Position numbers and translations under genes: made by a program. A stretch of DNA of 64,000 nt, taken from NCBI GenBank assembly GCA_030068145.1, contig JAPJBO010000827.1:1-64000 (forward strand), in the 5' to 3' direction. The notes beneath the pieces were generated by a model. It saw nothing but the letters and a program-made list of their open reading frames with translations. It was not told the DNA's origin and did no database searches. Of this stretch, positions 17,556 through 28,189 are shown one piece after another. The DNA comes from Diplonema papillatum (lineage: Eukaryota; Euglenozoa; Diplonemea; Diplonemida; Diplonemidae). Position 1 is the stretch's first letter, and each line of letters starts with the position of its first letter.

Positions 17556-19529
17556 ATGGCGGTCTCCCTGAGGATACGACAAATGACGGTCTCCCTGAGG
17601 CCCTTCTTGACCGCCGTCATGACGGGCTTGCTGGTGTTCATGATGGGGAGCGAGTTGAATACGGAAGCGCCACGCCGAACAATATTGTTGGGTCTGAAGC
17701 AGCTGCAGCTAACGGAGTTGGTGGAGAATGCTCCGGCGTCGAGCGCACGGGATCCGGTCGTGACGGAGCAACCCAGAAAACGCCGAGTAGAGCTGCAGGC
17801 ACAGCTGCCGGAGGACGAGAAGCCGATGGCGCTGGAACCCCCCGTACCGGCGGAGGAACCTATCGCGCAGCCACCGGCGGTACCGGCGTCACCGCGTCCG
17901 AAACCAGCGGAACTGCTGACACAGCTACCGGTGGGTGGGCAGAAACGTGTCACGCAGCAACCGGACCCGACCGAAACGCGCCGAGACGAGTCGCCGCCCC
18001 CGAAACCAGCGGTGCCGACACCTGTCGCGCAAACCCCGAAACCTGTGCAGAAGCCGCGTGTGCCGTTTCCGGCTCTGACCCGACCGCCTGTGTACAACGC
18101 GAAGGGGGAGAACCAGTACTTTGCGTACTACAACGAGCAGCGAGCCAATGGAGAGGCCGAGCAGCGCGAGTGGATCAAGCGGGACTTTCTCGTAGGGCAC
18201 CCGAAGCGCGCAGTCATTGACGGCGTGTGCGGGCGGATAAAAAACGGCGAGGAGAAGCAGATGTGCCGGAAGTGGGGCGTCGAAATGGCGGACCGGCTGC
18301 ACGTGCGTTACGAGAAGCTGACGGCAAAAGACGCCTTGATAAAGCACCTGCGCCGCGAGGATGCCAAGAGCGACCGTGCCATCCGGATAACCGTGAGCCA
18401 CGGCAAGCTGCTCTCCTGGCAGTACATCGGGCTGGAGATGATCCACTATCCGGCGCCCGGCGCGCTCGCGCTCGTCCGGATCATGCAGCTGCTGCGGCTG
18501 GGGCGCTTACGGCAGGCCAAGACTGTCGACTTTTTTGTCCGGCACGCAGACAAGTGCCCGAACTGGCAGAACGACGGGCGCGAACAGGCCCATCCTACAG
18601 TCTTTTTTAACACTTTCGACAGGTGCGACCTGGAGCAGGCGCTGTCGTATTCGTACCTGGAACAGGCTTCTGGGTTCGAGGCTGAGGAGTTCGTGCCGTA
18701 TGATGAGCTCGTGCCCAAGGCTTTGTACCGCGGGACCCCCCGCAACGACCACCGGTTTTGGGTGGTTGTGTTCAAGCAGGTGTTCCCGTGGCTCGATGCG
18801 GTTGACACAGTGTACAACAACAACCCGACCATCAACTGGTGTAACGACTCGCTCATCAAGCTCGCAGAGTCGCAGCTTCCAGAGCTTGCGGGGACCGGCT
18901 TCCCTTACCTGGCGCAGTGCCAACTCAAGGATCCGCAGTCCATTTGGGGGAGCCCCATGAAGACTAAGCAGCAGTACAAGTTCAAGTACCTAGTGAACAT
19001 CGACGGGTCCGCAGGGCTCTTCCGTCTGTCGGGCAACATGATGGCACCTGGGGTCGTCATGCTGGTCAACAACACGAACAGCCATCTCTCCTACACCCGC
19101 GACCTCATCCCCTTCGTGACGCACATTCCCGTGCGGACCGACCTCGGAATTTTTGCCCAGGACCTCAACCAGACCTACCACTGGGCAGAGACACACCCCG
19201 ACGTCACCCGCAAAATTGCAGAGGAAAGCACGCGGTGGGCCAAGCTCCATGCCTCTGACCGTGCTTTCGTGCGGCAGTGGGAGCTGTACCACGCCCTCTT
19301 GGCTGACCTGCGGCTTGACAACGCGACGGACCCCTACATCGACGGCCCGGCCCTTCCGGACAAGGTGCCTCTGAAGTACCAGCGCAACGAAGTCAGCTGC
19401 GAAAACCGGACGCACTTCTTCGAGGTGGGTCCGTTCAAGCGCTTCGTCGGTCTGGCGCTTCCGTTTCGCGACCGCCTCTGGCACATTGCGTGCGAGGAAA
19501 TGCTTGACCTGGCCGGCGACCCGTACTGA
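17556..19529 (+). CDS. GT90 / CAP10-like glycosyltransferase, membrane-anchored
   Basis: An intronless ORF of 657 residues. The chosen ATG (17556) follows a purine-rich leader; the first 30 bp contain an imperfect internal duplication (VSLR twice). Residues about 15-34 form a hydrophobic signal anchor, followed by a Pro-rich stalk (about 60-180), the layout of a type II Golgi enzyme. The C-terminal catalytic region (about 240-640) carries the CAP10/CAP59 core at about 476-580: FKYLVNIDGSAGLFRLSG, MLVNNTNS and LIPFVTHIPVRTDLG. Related enzymes transfer xylose or glucose from nucleotide sugars to protein or glycan acceptors in the secretory pathway; the substrate here cannot be told. No neighbouring gene suggests a pathway. 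Confidence 0.8.
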   Translation: MAVSLRIRQMTVSLRPFLTAVMTGLLVFMMGSELNTEAPRRTILLGLKQLQLTELVENAPASSARDPVVTEQPRKRRVELQAQLPEDEKPMALEPPVPAEEPIAQPPAVPASPRPKPAELLTQLPVGGQKRVTQQPDPTETRRDESPPPKPAVPTPVAQTPKPVQKPRVPFPALTRPPVYNAKGENQYFAYYNEQRANGEAEQREWIKRDFLVGHPKRAVIDGVCGRIKNGEEKQMCRKWGVEMADRLHVRYEKLTAKDALIKHLRREDAKSDRAIRITVSHGKLLSWQYIGLEMIHYPAPGALALVRIMQLLRLGRLRQAKTVDFFVRHADKCPNWQNDGREQAHPTVFFNTFDRCDLEQALSYSYLEQASGFEAEEFVPYDELVPKALYRGTPRNDHRFWVVVFKQVFPWLDAVDTVYNNNPTINWCNDSLIKLAESQLPELAGTGFPYLAQCQLKDPQSIWGSPMKTKQQYKFKYLVNIDGSAGLFRLSGNMMAPGVVMLVNNTNSHLSYTRDLIPFVTHIPVRTDLGIFAQDLNQTYHWAETHPDVTRKIAEESTRWAKLHASDRAFVRQWELYHALLADLRLDNATDPYIDGPALPDKVPLKYQRNEVSCENRTHFFEVGPFKRFVGLALPFRDRLWHIACEEMLDLAGDPY

Positions 19530-19575
19530 GAGATGCCAATCTACTTCAACGGCCCGCGGGCTTGGTCGGCGATGA

Positions 19576-19824
19576 CGGCCTATTATCTGCCCGCGCTCAG
19601 CCGTGGGCTTCAATGTGACCGAGCGTCTTGCATCTGTGGCTCTGTGCGACACCGACACCTGCCTCGTCATCATCCTCGCACTTGCCTGCAAGTTTCAAAC
19701 AGCAGCCGAGACTTACCAGCTAGCTCAACTCCTTCGGACACTGTCCATCAGTGAAATCAATGACAGACCACGTTTCTGCGTGGCCGATGAGACATCCGAG
19801 AATTTTCTAGACTTCGATGCTTGA
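19576..19824 (+). CDS. Small open frame downstream of the glycosyltransferase, unrecognised
   Basis: A frame open from 19576, with no ATG at its start, reads ERLASVALCDTDTCLVIILA and then QLAQLLRTLSISEIND to a stop at 19824. Composition is protein-like, and CCCGCGCTCAG before 19602 could be a splice acceptor. It could be an orphan exon or chance; no known family. Confidence 0.25.
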   Translation, partial: RPIICPRSAVGFNVTERLASVALCDTDTCLVIILALACKFQTAAETYQLAQLLRTLSISEINDRPRFCVADETSENFLDFDA

Positions 19825-21784
19825 CAAGGGGTTTGCTGTTTCTCTGACCCACACTCGTGCATGAATGGGGGATTGCAGGACGAGCCCCCCAGGCCCCGCG
19901 TTACACCTATCAGAATCTCTCGGACGATCCTGTGTCAAAGCGGTATTCCAACACAGTCCGCCTGTTCCTTGACCGCCGTGACCTCTGTGAACATTTCCCA
20001 AGAATCACAGAAATAATAAACACAGAGGTTGGGTGGGTTGGGCTGGGCTGACCTGGTAGTGCTTGCCTCTTGACTACCAAGTCTAATTAGTTTTGGATCC
20101 CCCACAGGACCCCGAGGGCGAAAAGGACTTTTCTACAGAGGAGGAAAAGCTATATAAACCCCTGCCTGACATTTAAAAAAAAAAAAAAGAAACGGAAAAA
20201 AAAAAGGAGCCCAGCACGAGCTGCTGTTGTTGACAAAAAAATATCTGGGGGAGGAAACTGGTGTCACATCCTCTAGTCCACCTTGGAAAACGGAAAAATC
20301 CAAAAGAAATATGCGTTTTTTTCGGGAACCCTGGGGGCCAGTCCCGTGGTGTATGGGTCAAACTGGGTCCAACTGCTCGTGGGGCCTAGCTAAAGTCTCA
20401 TCATCAGGAGGGCAGTCATAAATACGTCACCAAGAAACATACCCAAACAAAAATTGCCGCTGCGCGGGGCCAAGAAACTACCCCCTCTCAAAAGTGTATC
20501 CAAAAATTGCTGCTGCGCGGGGCCTGAGTCAGCAATAATAAGCCAAACCCGTTCTTATACAAGACGGGGAGGACGCGATCTGAAACACCGGGGTCCTCGG
20601 TGAAGCACCCCGGTGCGGTCGGTCGGGGGTCCAACCCACTGCACCACGGTGCAACAGCGAACAGAGGCTTTTCTTCCGCGCAAACTGTGCTTTTTCTGAA
20701 GAGCTTCTAGCCGACCCCTGTTTTTACATCTCTTCGAGACAAAAAGTGCCCAATATAGCTTTCCCACCAGAAAATGGCTGTCCCTCACATTATTTTCAGG
20801 TTGTACACGATTTTGAGGGTCACGCTAATACCCTGACTGCGAGCAACCAAAAAAGAAAAAAAGCAGCTGCGACAGCTGAGGGCCCAGTAGTAGTGCTACA
20901 TTACAACAGTCACACTGCAGTACACAGCACCGGTTACTGCACCTTTGGATCATCGTTGTGCAGCCTCAATTTTGGAAACTGTGACTGGCCCAATAGGTTG
21001 AAAAAATTTCCGCGCCTGCGGCGCTGGTATTTTTGGCTTGTGTATTGTTTCATGACGTGTTGCCAAGAAAGCGAAGACCGTGGCTGTCCGCCCTGCTGTT
21101 GCAGATTACTGCTAAGCGTTCTTGAATGATCCCGGCACACTGCTACAGTACCCAAAACCTGTCGGATACATAAACGTGCAGTTGTGTCACAACTGGGATT
21201 TTTAGTAACTCCGAGCAACTTATGGACAGTTACGTGGGAGGGATTTTTATATAGAAGGCCCTGGCCCGGTCGAATTGACAAATAAACTCGTAAAAGATTA
21301 TGAACGTCATTACCGACGGAGTTCGAATTCGTCCGAAACCAAGCACTTGAGAGGAAGATAGGAGGAAAGGAGAGAGGGATGGGGTGCGTTGCGCCTCGTC
21401 GCGAGGTTGCTGTCGCTCGCTTCCTTCCCCCCTCTCTACTCGCCCTTTTTTGGGGGGTCCTCCCTCCTGGAGCCTAGTGTAAGACTGGCACCGGGGAGGT
21501 TTAGAGCCAGAACGAGGTGATGAGTACCATGGATTGACTAGCCGTAGATTGGGAGCCCACCTCTTCGGACATTGCCATCAGTGAAGATCGCGGCCATCAG
21601 TGAAATGGTGGCCTGTGAACCTCCCCCTGGCACACGACCTTTTTGGGACCTGCTGATGAGCAGTCGAAGTTTTGTCCGAGTCAAGAGGTTTGGTAAATTT
21701 GAATTTCATTAGCTCTTTAGCGAGCTATCCCGCTTTTCTGGGGCAGGCCATAGGGTACCCCAGTCCTGGACATTTCTGTCCGTC
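19825..21784. other. Intergenic, no gene seen
   Basis: Contains an A-rich tract (20174-20208), a two-copy 22-bp repeat AAAAATTGCYGCTGCGCGGGGCC (20451 and 20503), and a stretch around 21485-21635 with complementary arms (GGGGAGGTTTA and GAACCTCCCC). ORFs here are short and unsupported. Confidence 0.3.
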
Positions 21785-21900
21785 TTTTTCGTGTCTGACA
21801 AATGCAATTTGTCAAGAACAAAAACAGATCGATGGCAGCGTACTATCCTCACTCCCGTTAGATGAACAAAACAGGTTTGAAGGAAGTGCGCACAAACAAA
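21785..21900 (+). repeat. Dispersed repeat family D, copy 1
   Basis: About 115 bp also present at 39540-39655: both carry GCAATTTG-YC-AAGAACAAAAA, GATCGATSGCAGCGTAC and ATCCTCACTCCCG. Confidence 0.7.
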
Positions 21901-22688
21901 CTTTTGACGAGCGGACTTGGGCGGATCTTCCCGCCCGGCTCTGGGTAAAAAGGTTCGGATTGCACAACCGCCGACCTGAGCAGCACATTTCCTCCAGAGT
22001 CGCAAAGGATGCGTCCTATCCCCTGTACTTAAATGAAAATTCATGGGAAAAAGACCTTCCGGCTGTGCTCTCTTTCGGTGGATGATGCTGTCCTGTCTCC
22101 CGAGGGACGATCCGTTTCGTGTCTTGCGACCTTTGTTTGTTTGGCAAGGAATTTTGGTGACGCGCTTTAGTTAGAGTAAAAGAGAAGTACGTATGCCAAA
22201 TCCGTCAGCTCGCTCTCTTACCGGGTGCTCAATTCACCCGTCAGCCAGTTTGCCCACTCTGCTGCTTTGTCTTCCGTCTCTTGCTTAGGTTTCTAGTAGT
22301 TATTCTGCTGTTCAAACCACCGCTACTACAATTACTGCACCGGGGAACTGAGTCGGCCAGAGGCAGTAAGTAGGTTTCACAGCCACGAACGGGACGGTGA
22401 CACTGGCAATGCACACTAAATGAAGGGCCACTCATTATTACGACCATTAATGAGGGGCAGCTGCGTATCTCCTATTTCCGTTTAAGACGAGTCCGACGGT
22501 GTGCACTAGAGGAGGGCAGACTCCAGCAGCGAGTGAATGCGCACGTGGGTCTCCACGTGAAATCCCAGGCCAGGATGACCGGGTAACATTTGAAGCTGCC
22601 GATTTCACAAATTAATGTTGGACGCAAGCACAAAATACACAAAAGATCATATCAGTTGGGAAAATAATACACCCACCAACCCCCCCCG
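21901..22688. other. Upstream region of the AlkB-like gene
   Basis: No gene. The last bases before the ATG are a run of C (CCAACCCCCCCCG), which resembles the C-run in front of the coiled-coil gene start at 37722. No TATA box is evident. Confidence 0.3.
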
Positions 22689-23009
22689 ATGCCGCTCAGC
22701 TCGCCGGGAAACGGTGCTACAAAGCAGCAGCTCTGTGCGGCCGAGCCCCCGGCGCAGCCCGCTGGCCTGGACACGACCGACGCGATCGTGATCTCGTCGG
22801 GCGAGGAGGCGGCGGCGGCGCGGGAGGGCGAGACCAGCGCGACGTGCGGCAAGCGCCGCCGAGTCGGGGCCGGCCGGCTGCCCGCGGCGCTCGGGCGCCG
22901 GCAGACCGCCCACAGCTTCACCGGGCGAGTTGCCGCCCCGCGAAAGTCGGCAAGAGAACGGCACACCGCCTTGAAGGTGTGGTTGGATAAAAACGGGGGT
23001 CCGGGAGAC

Positions 23010-23041
<32 letters not shown>

Positions 23042-24509
23042 TGCTGCTGCTGCTGCTGGGCGCGCGTCTGCGGGGCTTGCACCGGTAGTCATCGTCGGCG
23101 ATTCGCCACCGCGGGGGCAGGGCTCGCGGGAGCCTCCGCCGTCTTCTTCAACGGCAGATGGGGTAGCCGGCAGTGCACAGGCAGCCCTCGCAGCTCGTTT
23201 CGACGAAGGGACAAAAGCCCCGACGCGGCTCACTCCGGCAGTCGTCGTCGGCGATTCGACGCCGCCGGATGCCTCGCGAACGCGTCCACCCTTATCTGCA
23301 ACGGCAGGCGGGGCAGACGGCAGTACCCTATCAGCAGTCGCAGGGGGAGAGTCCGACGCACGTGCTCCGGTATTTATCGTCGGCGACTCGCCGTCGTTGG
23401 AAAACTCGCGGAAGCGTCCACCGTCTTCTTCAACGGCAGACGGCAGTCCGCCGTCAGCACTCGCAGTCGAAGGGTCAGACACCCCAGCACGACTTACTCC
23501 GGTATTTATCGTCGGCGATTCGCCACCGTTGGAAATCTCTCGGACACGCCCACCATTTTCTTCAGCGGCAGACAAAGGGCCAGAAGACCCAGCTCCGGTG
23601 GTAATCGTCGGCGATTCGCCGGCTCGAGGACACCCTCGGAAGACTCCTGCCGGGGCGGCGGCCGCGGCCGCCGCCGGCGCAGGCGCCGTCGACGCCGTCT
23701 TTGCGGGGACGCACGCAGAGCGAAGCCGGCCCACCCCGCTGCCGGCAGGGGCCGCGGACGACGCCTGCCGCCGCCGCGGCAGGAACGCGGGCGGCGCGCC
23801 GGCCGCCGGCCCCGCCCCCCCCCGCAAAAACGCGTTCGCGACGATGCTCGCGTCCAGCCGCGCTTTGGGCCACGCAGCCAGCCGGGTGATCCCGGGGCTC
23901 TACCAGTTCGAGGGCTTCGTGACCCCCGCTGAAGCCGAGCGGCTGTGCAGCGACCTCTCCGCGTGGAGGCAGCCCTGGCGGTACAACGAAAACCGGAAGC
24001 ACCGGTACCAAGGCGTCAGTTTCGGCCACGAAACGCTCTACCGAGAAAGGGTCATGCGCCGGCGGACGGAAGGCGACGCGGGCATCCCGTCGGTATTCCA
24101 GCTTTTGATAGACCGGATCCAAGCCAGAGGTGCGCCCTGGGCTGCCGTGTTCGGAGACTTCCGCCCCAACGAAGGCAACGTCAACTTGTACCGCAGATCC
24201 CACGGCGACCGGTTGCCCGACCACTTCGATGATCGGCTGCTTTCAGGCCCGGTGGTCGCGTCTGTGACCCTCTCGGGCTCCTGCCGGATGTCGTTCAAGG
24301 CGTGGCCCAAGACGACGACGCAGCCGCAAATCGACGAAGCAAGGGTTGAATCGCTTTCGACTACTTTCGTTCCGGTGCCGGCCCTTTGCCTGCAGCTGCT
24401 CACAGGGAATGCGAGATACGACTATACACACGGCATCGACAACGAGCAGTTGTCAGCTTGCGATCGAGTCTCTGTCATCTTCCGTCAGACCAAAGAACCG
24501 GAGTGCTGA
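22689..24509 (+). CDS. AlkB-like 2-oxoglutarate/Fe(II) dioxygenase with repetitive N-terminal region
   Basis: An intronless ORF of 606 residues. The C-terminal domain (about 400-603) has the AlkB signature: GNVNLYRRSHGD, then H512-F-D514 and H581 as the iron ligands, and R593-x5-R599 for 2-oxoglutarate and substrate. AlkB enzymes reverse alkylation of DNA or RNA bases by oxidation. The first 390 residues are low complexity: a poly-Ala run from a GCC/GCT repeat (about 103-122), and five spaced copies of a V-V/F-I/V-V-G-D-S motif (near residues 133, 183, 227, 272 and 304). A similar IVISSGEE stands near 33. These resemble SUMO-interacting motifs. Substrate and location are not decided by the sequence, but a nuclear repair role is plausible. 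Confidence 0.85.
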
Positions 24510-25734
24510 TGACTTCAGTAGTCCACGCCTAGTACGTTACTCCACAGACTACCTTCCGAGTGAAGTTGCCTGCAGCAGTCCTTAGATGTAGAAGAAACGC
24601 TCGGACGGCTTCGACAACGGCAGTTTTAGTAAGAGATTGCATTATCCCTCGGTTCGCCCTGAAGATTTCCATATTGGATGGCCGACCACTGCGACCGGAG
24701 TGAAGAGTATTGACGCAGACGTGGCAGGTTTGTTTATCCTCGAAAGATGGCGGAATCTCGATCCCTAGCTGGTCAACTGCCGTGCACAGCGCGCTGCTCA
24801 GGGTAGTTGAAGGCCTGCCAGAGTACTAATGGGTTGTAACCCATTCATCGCAAACTTCAAGTTCGGGAGAGACCTCGAAAAACGCGAAGCCCGGAACTCC
24901 ATTCAGATTCCTTGTCAAAGGAGTGCCGCCGTGTGTCGGGAGCTGCACACTCCGCCCTACCTACACACCACGAGGGCCCCTCCTACCTTTCGCCAACCTT
25001 GGAAAACGGAGCCTGCCACCTGGAACCTAGCTGCCGCAGCTAGCTTTTCTCTCACTTCTTTCCATCCTCTCAGCGTCCGAACCCCACCTCGTTCTCCCAG
25101 TCTGGGGCGAAGGTCGCCTGTCCACCACACAAGGCCGTCGCATTCCCACAGGAAGGCATCGCCCTCACCGCTCTGTTTTCACTCATCCTTTTTGGCGCTG
25201 TGTAGTACCAACAGGGTACCGTGCAAAGTTTGTACGGAGGCTAAACTGACAGGGTGTTCTGAAGAAAGTTGGAGACAGCAAACCACAGGAGCAAGAGAAC
25301 ATGTCCTCCACACTGGATTCTGGCTTAGAGGCGTTCATCCATTCAGTGGTAGCATCACGGTACTGTCCGATTGAACACCCGTAGATACCAGGGACTGGAA
25401 ACGGGAGTTCCTCTCGTGGGCTCTCTCTAAAACCAACCTGTCTCACAACGGTCTAAACCCAGCCAATGTTCCCTGTTAGTGGGTGAACAATCCAACCCTT
25501 TGGCAATTCTGCTTGTCTAGGTTGACGCGCGATATGGAAATTTACAACATACTATTGTCGCTATCAGTATCCACTAATTTTTTAGAGAAAAAGTCAGATT
25601 GGCGCCTAAGGGCCAATGACGAGTTCTACCACTTTTAAGTGCGCACAACCAATTCTACCACTTTTTAGTGCGAAACCCCATACAAACGCACGGTCGTTCT
25701 GCGTCCGGTCCTTCCTGGCTGGTGCAGACACTCC
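24510..25734. other. Intergenic, no supported gene
   Basis: Holds a 181-codon plus-strand ORF (24829-25374) starting at an ATG inside a GGGTTGTAACCC palindrome. It is rich in Ser/Pro/His/Thr without motifs, and I do not support it as a gene. Confidence 0.3.
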
Positions 25735-25862
25735 CTTCGACCTCGCGCCGCAGGAAAATACTCGACGTTGCTGCTTCGACTCCGAATGGAAGGGAGGAAA
25801 TATAGAGGTAAGGGGCAAATACAATACAAACACAATCTGATTTGTTCTTCGCGTACACCACA
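25735..25862 (-). repeat. Dispersed repeat family C, copy 2 (inverted)
   Basis: Reverse complement of the right part of 13340-13640, sharing the GAATGGAAGGGAGGAAATAT and TTGTTCTTCGC blocks. Confidence 0.7.
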
Positions 25863-26180
25863 CGGAAACAAAAATGGTGATGGGCCTACGGTGTGAAGGC
25901 GTGGCCGAACCATCCTTCGGTCCCGCTTCGCAGCCAGTGTAAGCAGCCTAATACTTTGAAATTCAATCGAAAGAACGCATTGTCGGCGACCGACTGCGAA
26001 TCGCTGGAAATACACCACAAAATAAATCAGGCCACCAAACACAAAGCAGCCTTTTTGGTCTGGAGGCTTGGACAGAAGAAAAACACCAGAGAGAAGAAGA
26101 GAGGAACTAGAAAAGACACCCGCCCCTTTCGAACCCCCCCTCCCGCCAACCTATCGTCCCGAGTCCTTTGCGCTGGGGGG

Positions 26181-26786
26181 ATGGCGTACCCCGCGTGGGC
26201 ACCCGACAAAGCGGCGGAGGCGGCGGCCGTGCGGCCGGGCTGGGAGGACCAGCCGCGGAGCGTGAGCGCCGCGGACACGGCGAGCAGCTTTTTGCAGGGC
26301 GCGCGGAACCAGTTCGGGTCCGCCGCGCCGCAAGGCGGCGGCGACGAGCAGCAGGACTGGCAGTCGCAGCTCCGGCAGCTGCAGGGGAGCCGGGGCAGCG
26401 GGCCGCCGCAAAGCGGGGGCCCCGCGCATATGTACAGCCAGCCGCCAGGGCAGGTGGCCTCCCGGTACCAGCCGCCGTCGCCGGCCGCCGGGGCCGCAGC
26501 GCCGCACGAGCACGCGAGCGCGAACGCCCGGCTCCCCGCCTTCTCCCCCCACGCCGCCGCGGCTCACCAGCCGCAGTTCCAACAGCAGCAGCAGCAGCAG
26601 CCGCAGTTCCAACAACAGCAGCAGCAGCAGCCGTCGGCGCGGTCGCCGGCCTTCTCGCAAGCTTCCCTCCGCCCGGAGCAGCACCGCGTCGCGTCGCAGC
26701 CGCCGCCGTCCGTCGCGCACACTCCGTCGTACCAGCCCCCGCCGTCCCAGCCCGCCCCTCAACCCGAGCTGGTTCTCGAATCCGCG
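26181..26786 (+). CDS. Exon 1: Gln/Pro/Ala-rich N-terminus of a PH/FERM-C-like domain protein
   Basis: From ATG 26181 (MAYPAWAPDK) the exon encodes 202 residues of low complexity, including two six-to-seven-Gln runs, each preceded by PQF, and many Pro-Ser segments. It ends at a GCG-GTATGC donor in phase 0. The complete CDS is read as 26181-26786, 27336-27587 and 33900-34076, giving 344 residues with all introns in phase 0. The N-terminus is probably disordered. The C-terminal part looks like a PH-superfold or FERM C lobe, which binds lipids or peptides. Name and partner are unknown. Confidence 0.6.
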
Positions 26787-27335
26787 GTATGCCTCGCGCA
26801 CTCCAGTTCTTACCTTTTGTACCCGAACATCGCACTGCCACATCGTCAAGCAGGCCCTGTGCTCGATGCAGCTCCTGTGAGTGACTGCTAAGGCTCATGG
26901 ACGCGCCGGTCAGTATTTCGAAACTGCTGGTCCTGGGGGTGGGTTGCGCTTGTCAGGCTAAGTGGCAAGATTCTAAGTGGGGGTTTCGGCTGACTGCACA
27001 AGCACAGACGTGGCATCCTGGTGTTGTTGTCCACGGGGCTGCGCAGATGCGACGGGCTTGACTTGCACCACCTGTCGGCTACTACGACGCTGCGCTGTCA
27101 GCACAAGAATAAAGCAACACCCTCTTTTGATCTTTCCCCAAGCTCCGATCCCATCTCCAAGCCTCTACGTGAGAATTGAAACCGACATTTCCAACTGAGG
27201 GAAACAACAAAGTAACCTGAAGTGTGAAAACCTTTATGTATCACATGTAAATATTACCGTTTTTTCAAGCGAACTTTCACTCTAAACTCTGGAGCTTGCA
27301 GGCGAAGCTTTCACTCCAAATCGATACCCGCACAG

Positions 27336-27587
27336 CTGCTCACCGAAGAAGAGTTCCAGTCGAATTCTGCGATCGAGTTCGGCTCAGGCATCGAGCTGGA
27401 AGGTTGCACTGTGGACGCACACCTCCTTGACGACGACCCTATCCCTCACCTAGAGCCGCTGTCCGCTAGCGTCAGCCTTCGCATCACACCGACGTCGATT
27501 GTCTTCCTGCACCACTACGACCGAAACTTCATCTTGGAGGTACCCGTCACGGAACTGTACGAGATAACCGAAGACTCCGAGCCGAAG
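27336..27587 (+). CDS. Exon 2 of the PH/FERM-C-like gene
   Basis: 84 residues between an ACCCGCACAG acceptor and a GAAG-GTGTTG donor, phase 0 at both ends. It reads LLTEEEFQSN... SVSLRITPTSIVFLHHYDRN and VPVTELYEITEDSEPK, a pattern of short beta strands like the first half of a PH/PTB-type barrel. An alternative acceptor at 27301 would need a different donor in exon 1 to keep frame. The third exon supplies the remaining strands and the closing helix. Confidence 0.6.
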
Positions 27588-27994
27588 GTGTTGCATTTTT
27601 CTTCTTGTGTATACGATCGCCGATCTTAGAAGATTATTATGCGACGAATACTTAGCACTTGCCCAAGGTTAAGACCCCTGTCGCTATCCCGAAAACATCG
27701 CAGCTTCACTCGGAGGGAAGACTTGAAGCCCCGTGTCCTGAGGTGTCACGACGATTGTCACGAACACACCGGAATCAGGGTTTACAGCTGCGACAAATTA
27801 GGCCTTTTGTTAACTGCTGCCCTCTAATTGAATTGTAGTCCTCTCGGGTACCCTGCAGGAAGCTGCTCGCCGTGCCAGCGGCGCTCACGCTCCGCGGCTG
27901 CTGTTGGTTCTAGTGACCCTTTAGTCCTCTGGGAGACCCAAGAACCTTGGGTTTGTCATAAAAGGTGTCACGGGAGAAGCCGGCAGCCGCTGCT

Positions 27995-28130
27995 TAAAGT
28001 GGTTCATGTACTTAAAAGAACTCAATGCTTAACGGTGCATGCTAATCCATGTGGTTCATGTACTCAATGCTTAACATACTGCGTGCTAATCCATGTGGTT
28101 CATGTACTTAATAGAACTCGATGCTTAACC
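27995..28130 (+). repeat. About 50-bp tandem repeat, left of the LINE remnant
   Basis: Two to three copies of a unit containing TGCTAATCCATGTGGTTCAT followed by GTACTTAAAAGAACTCAATG. A further copy stands at 30335-30400, on the other side of the LINE remnant, so the LINE seems to have landed inside this array. Confidence 0.75.
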
Positions 28131-28189
28131 GCGACCACTTTGACTCTTCCCGGTTTGAAGCAGCAGCAACCACAGCTCGGAACCTACGG

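Noticed and set aside
17925-19691. Several long minus-strand ORFs opposite the glycosyltransferase
   Set aside because: Shadows of a GC-rich coding strand; the plus strand carries the CAP10 motifs.
20560-20660. tRNA-like stems
   Set aside because: Local GC-rich stems, but no cloverleaf with T-loop consensus could be drawn.
22652-23827. 391-codon minus-strand ORF opposite the AlkB-like gene
   Set aside because: It mirrors the GC-rich repeats of the plus-strand gene and has no independent motif.
26107-26898. Minus-strand Arg/Ala-rich ORFs opposite exon 1 of the PH-like gene
   Set aside because: Antisense of CAG and CCG repeats; no motif, and the plus frame fits a multi-exon gene.
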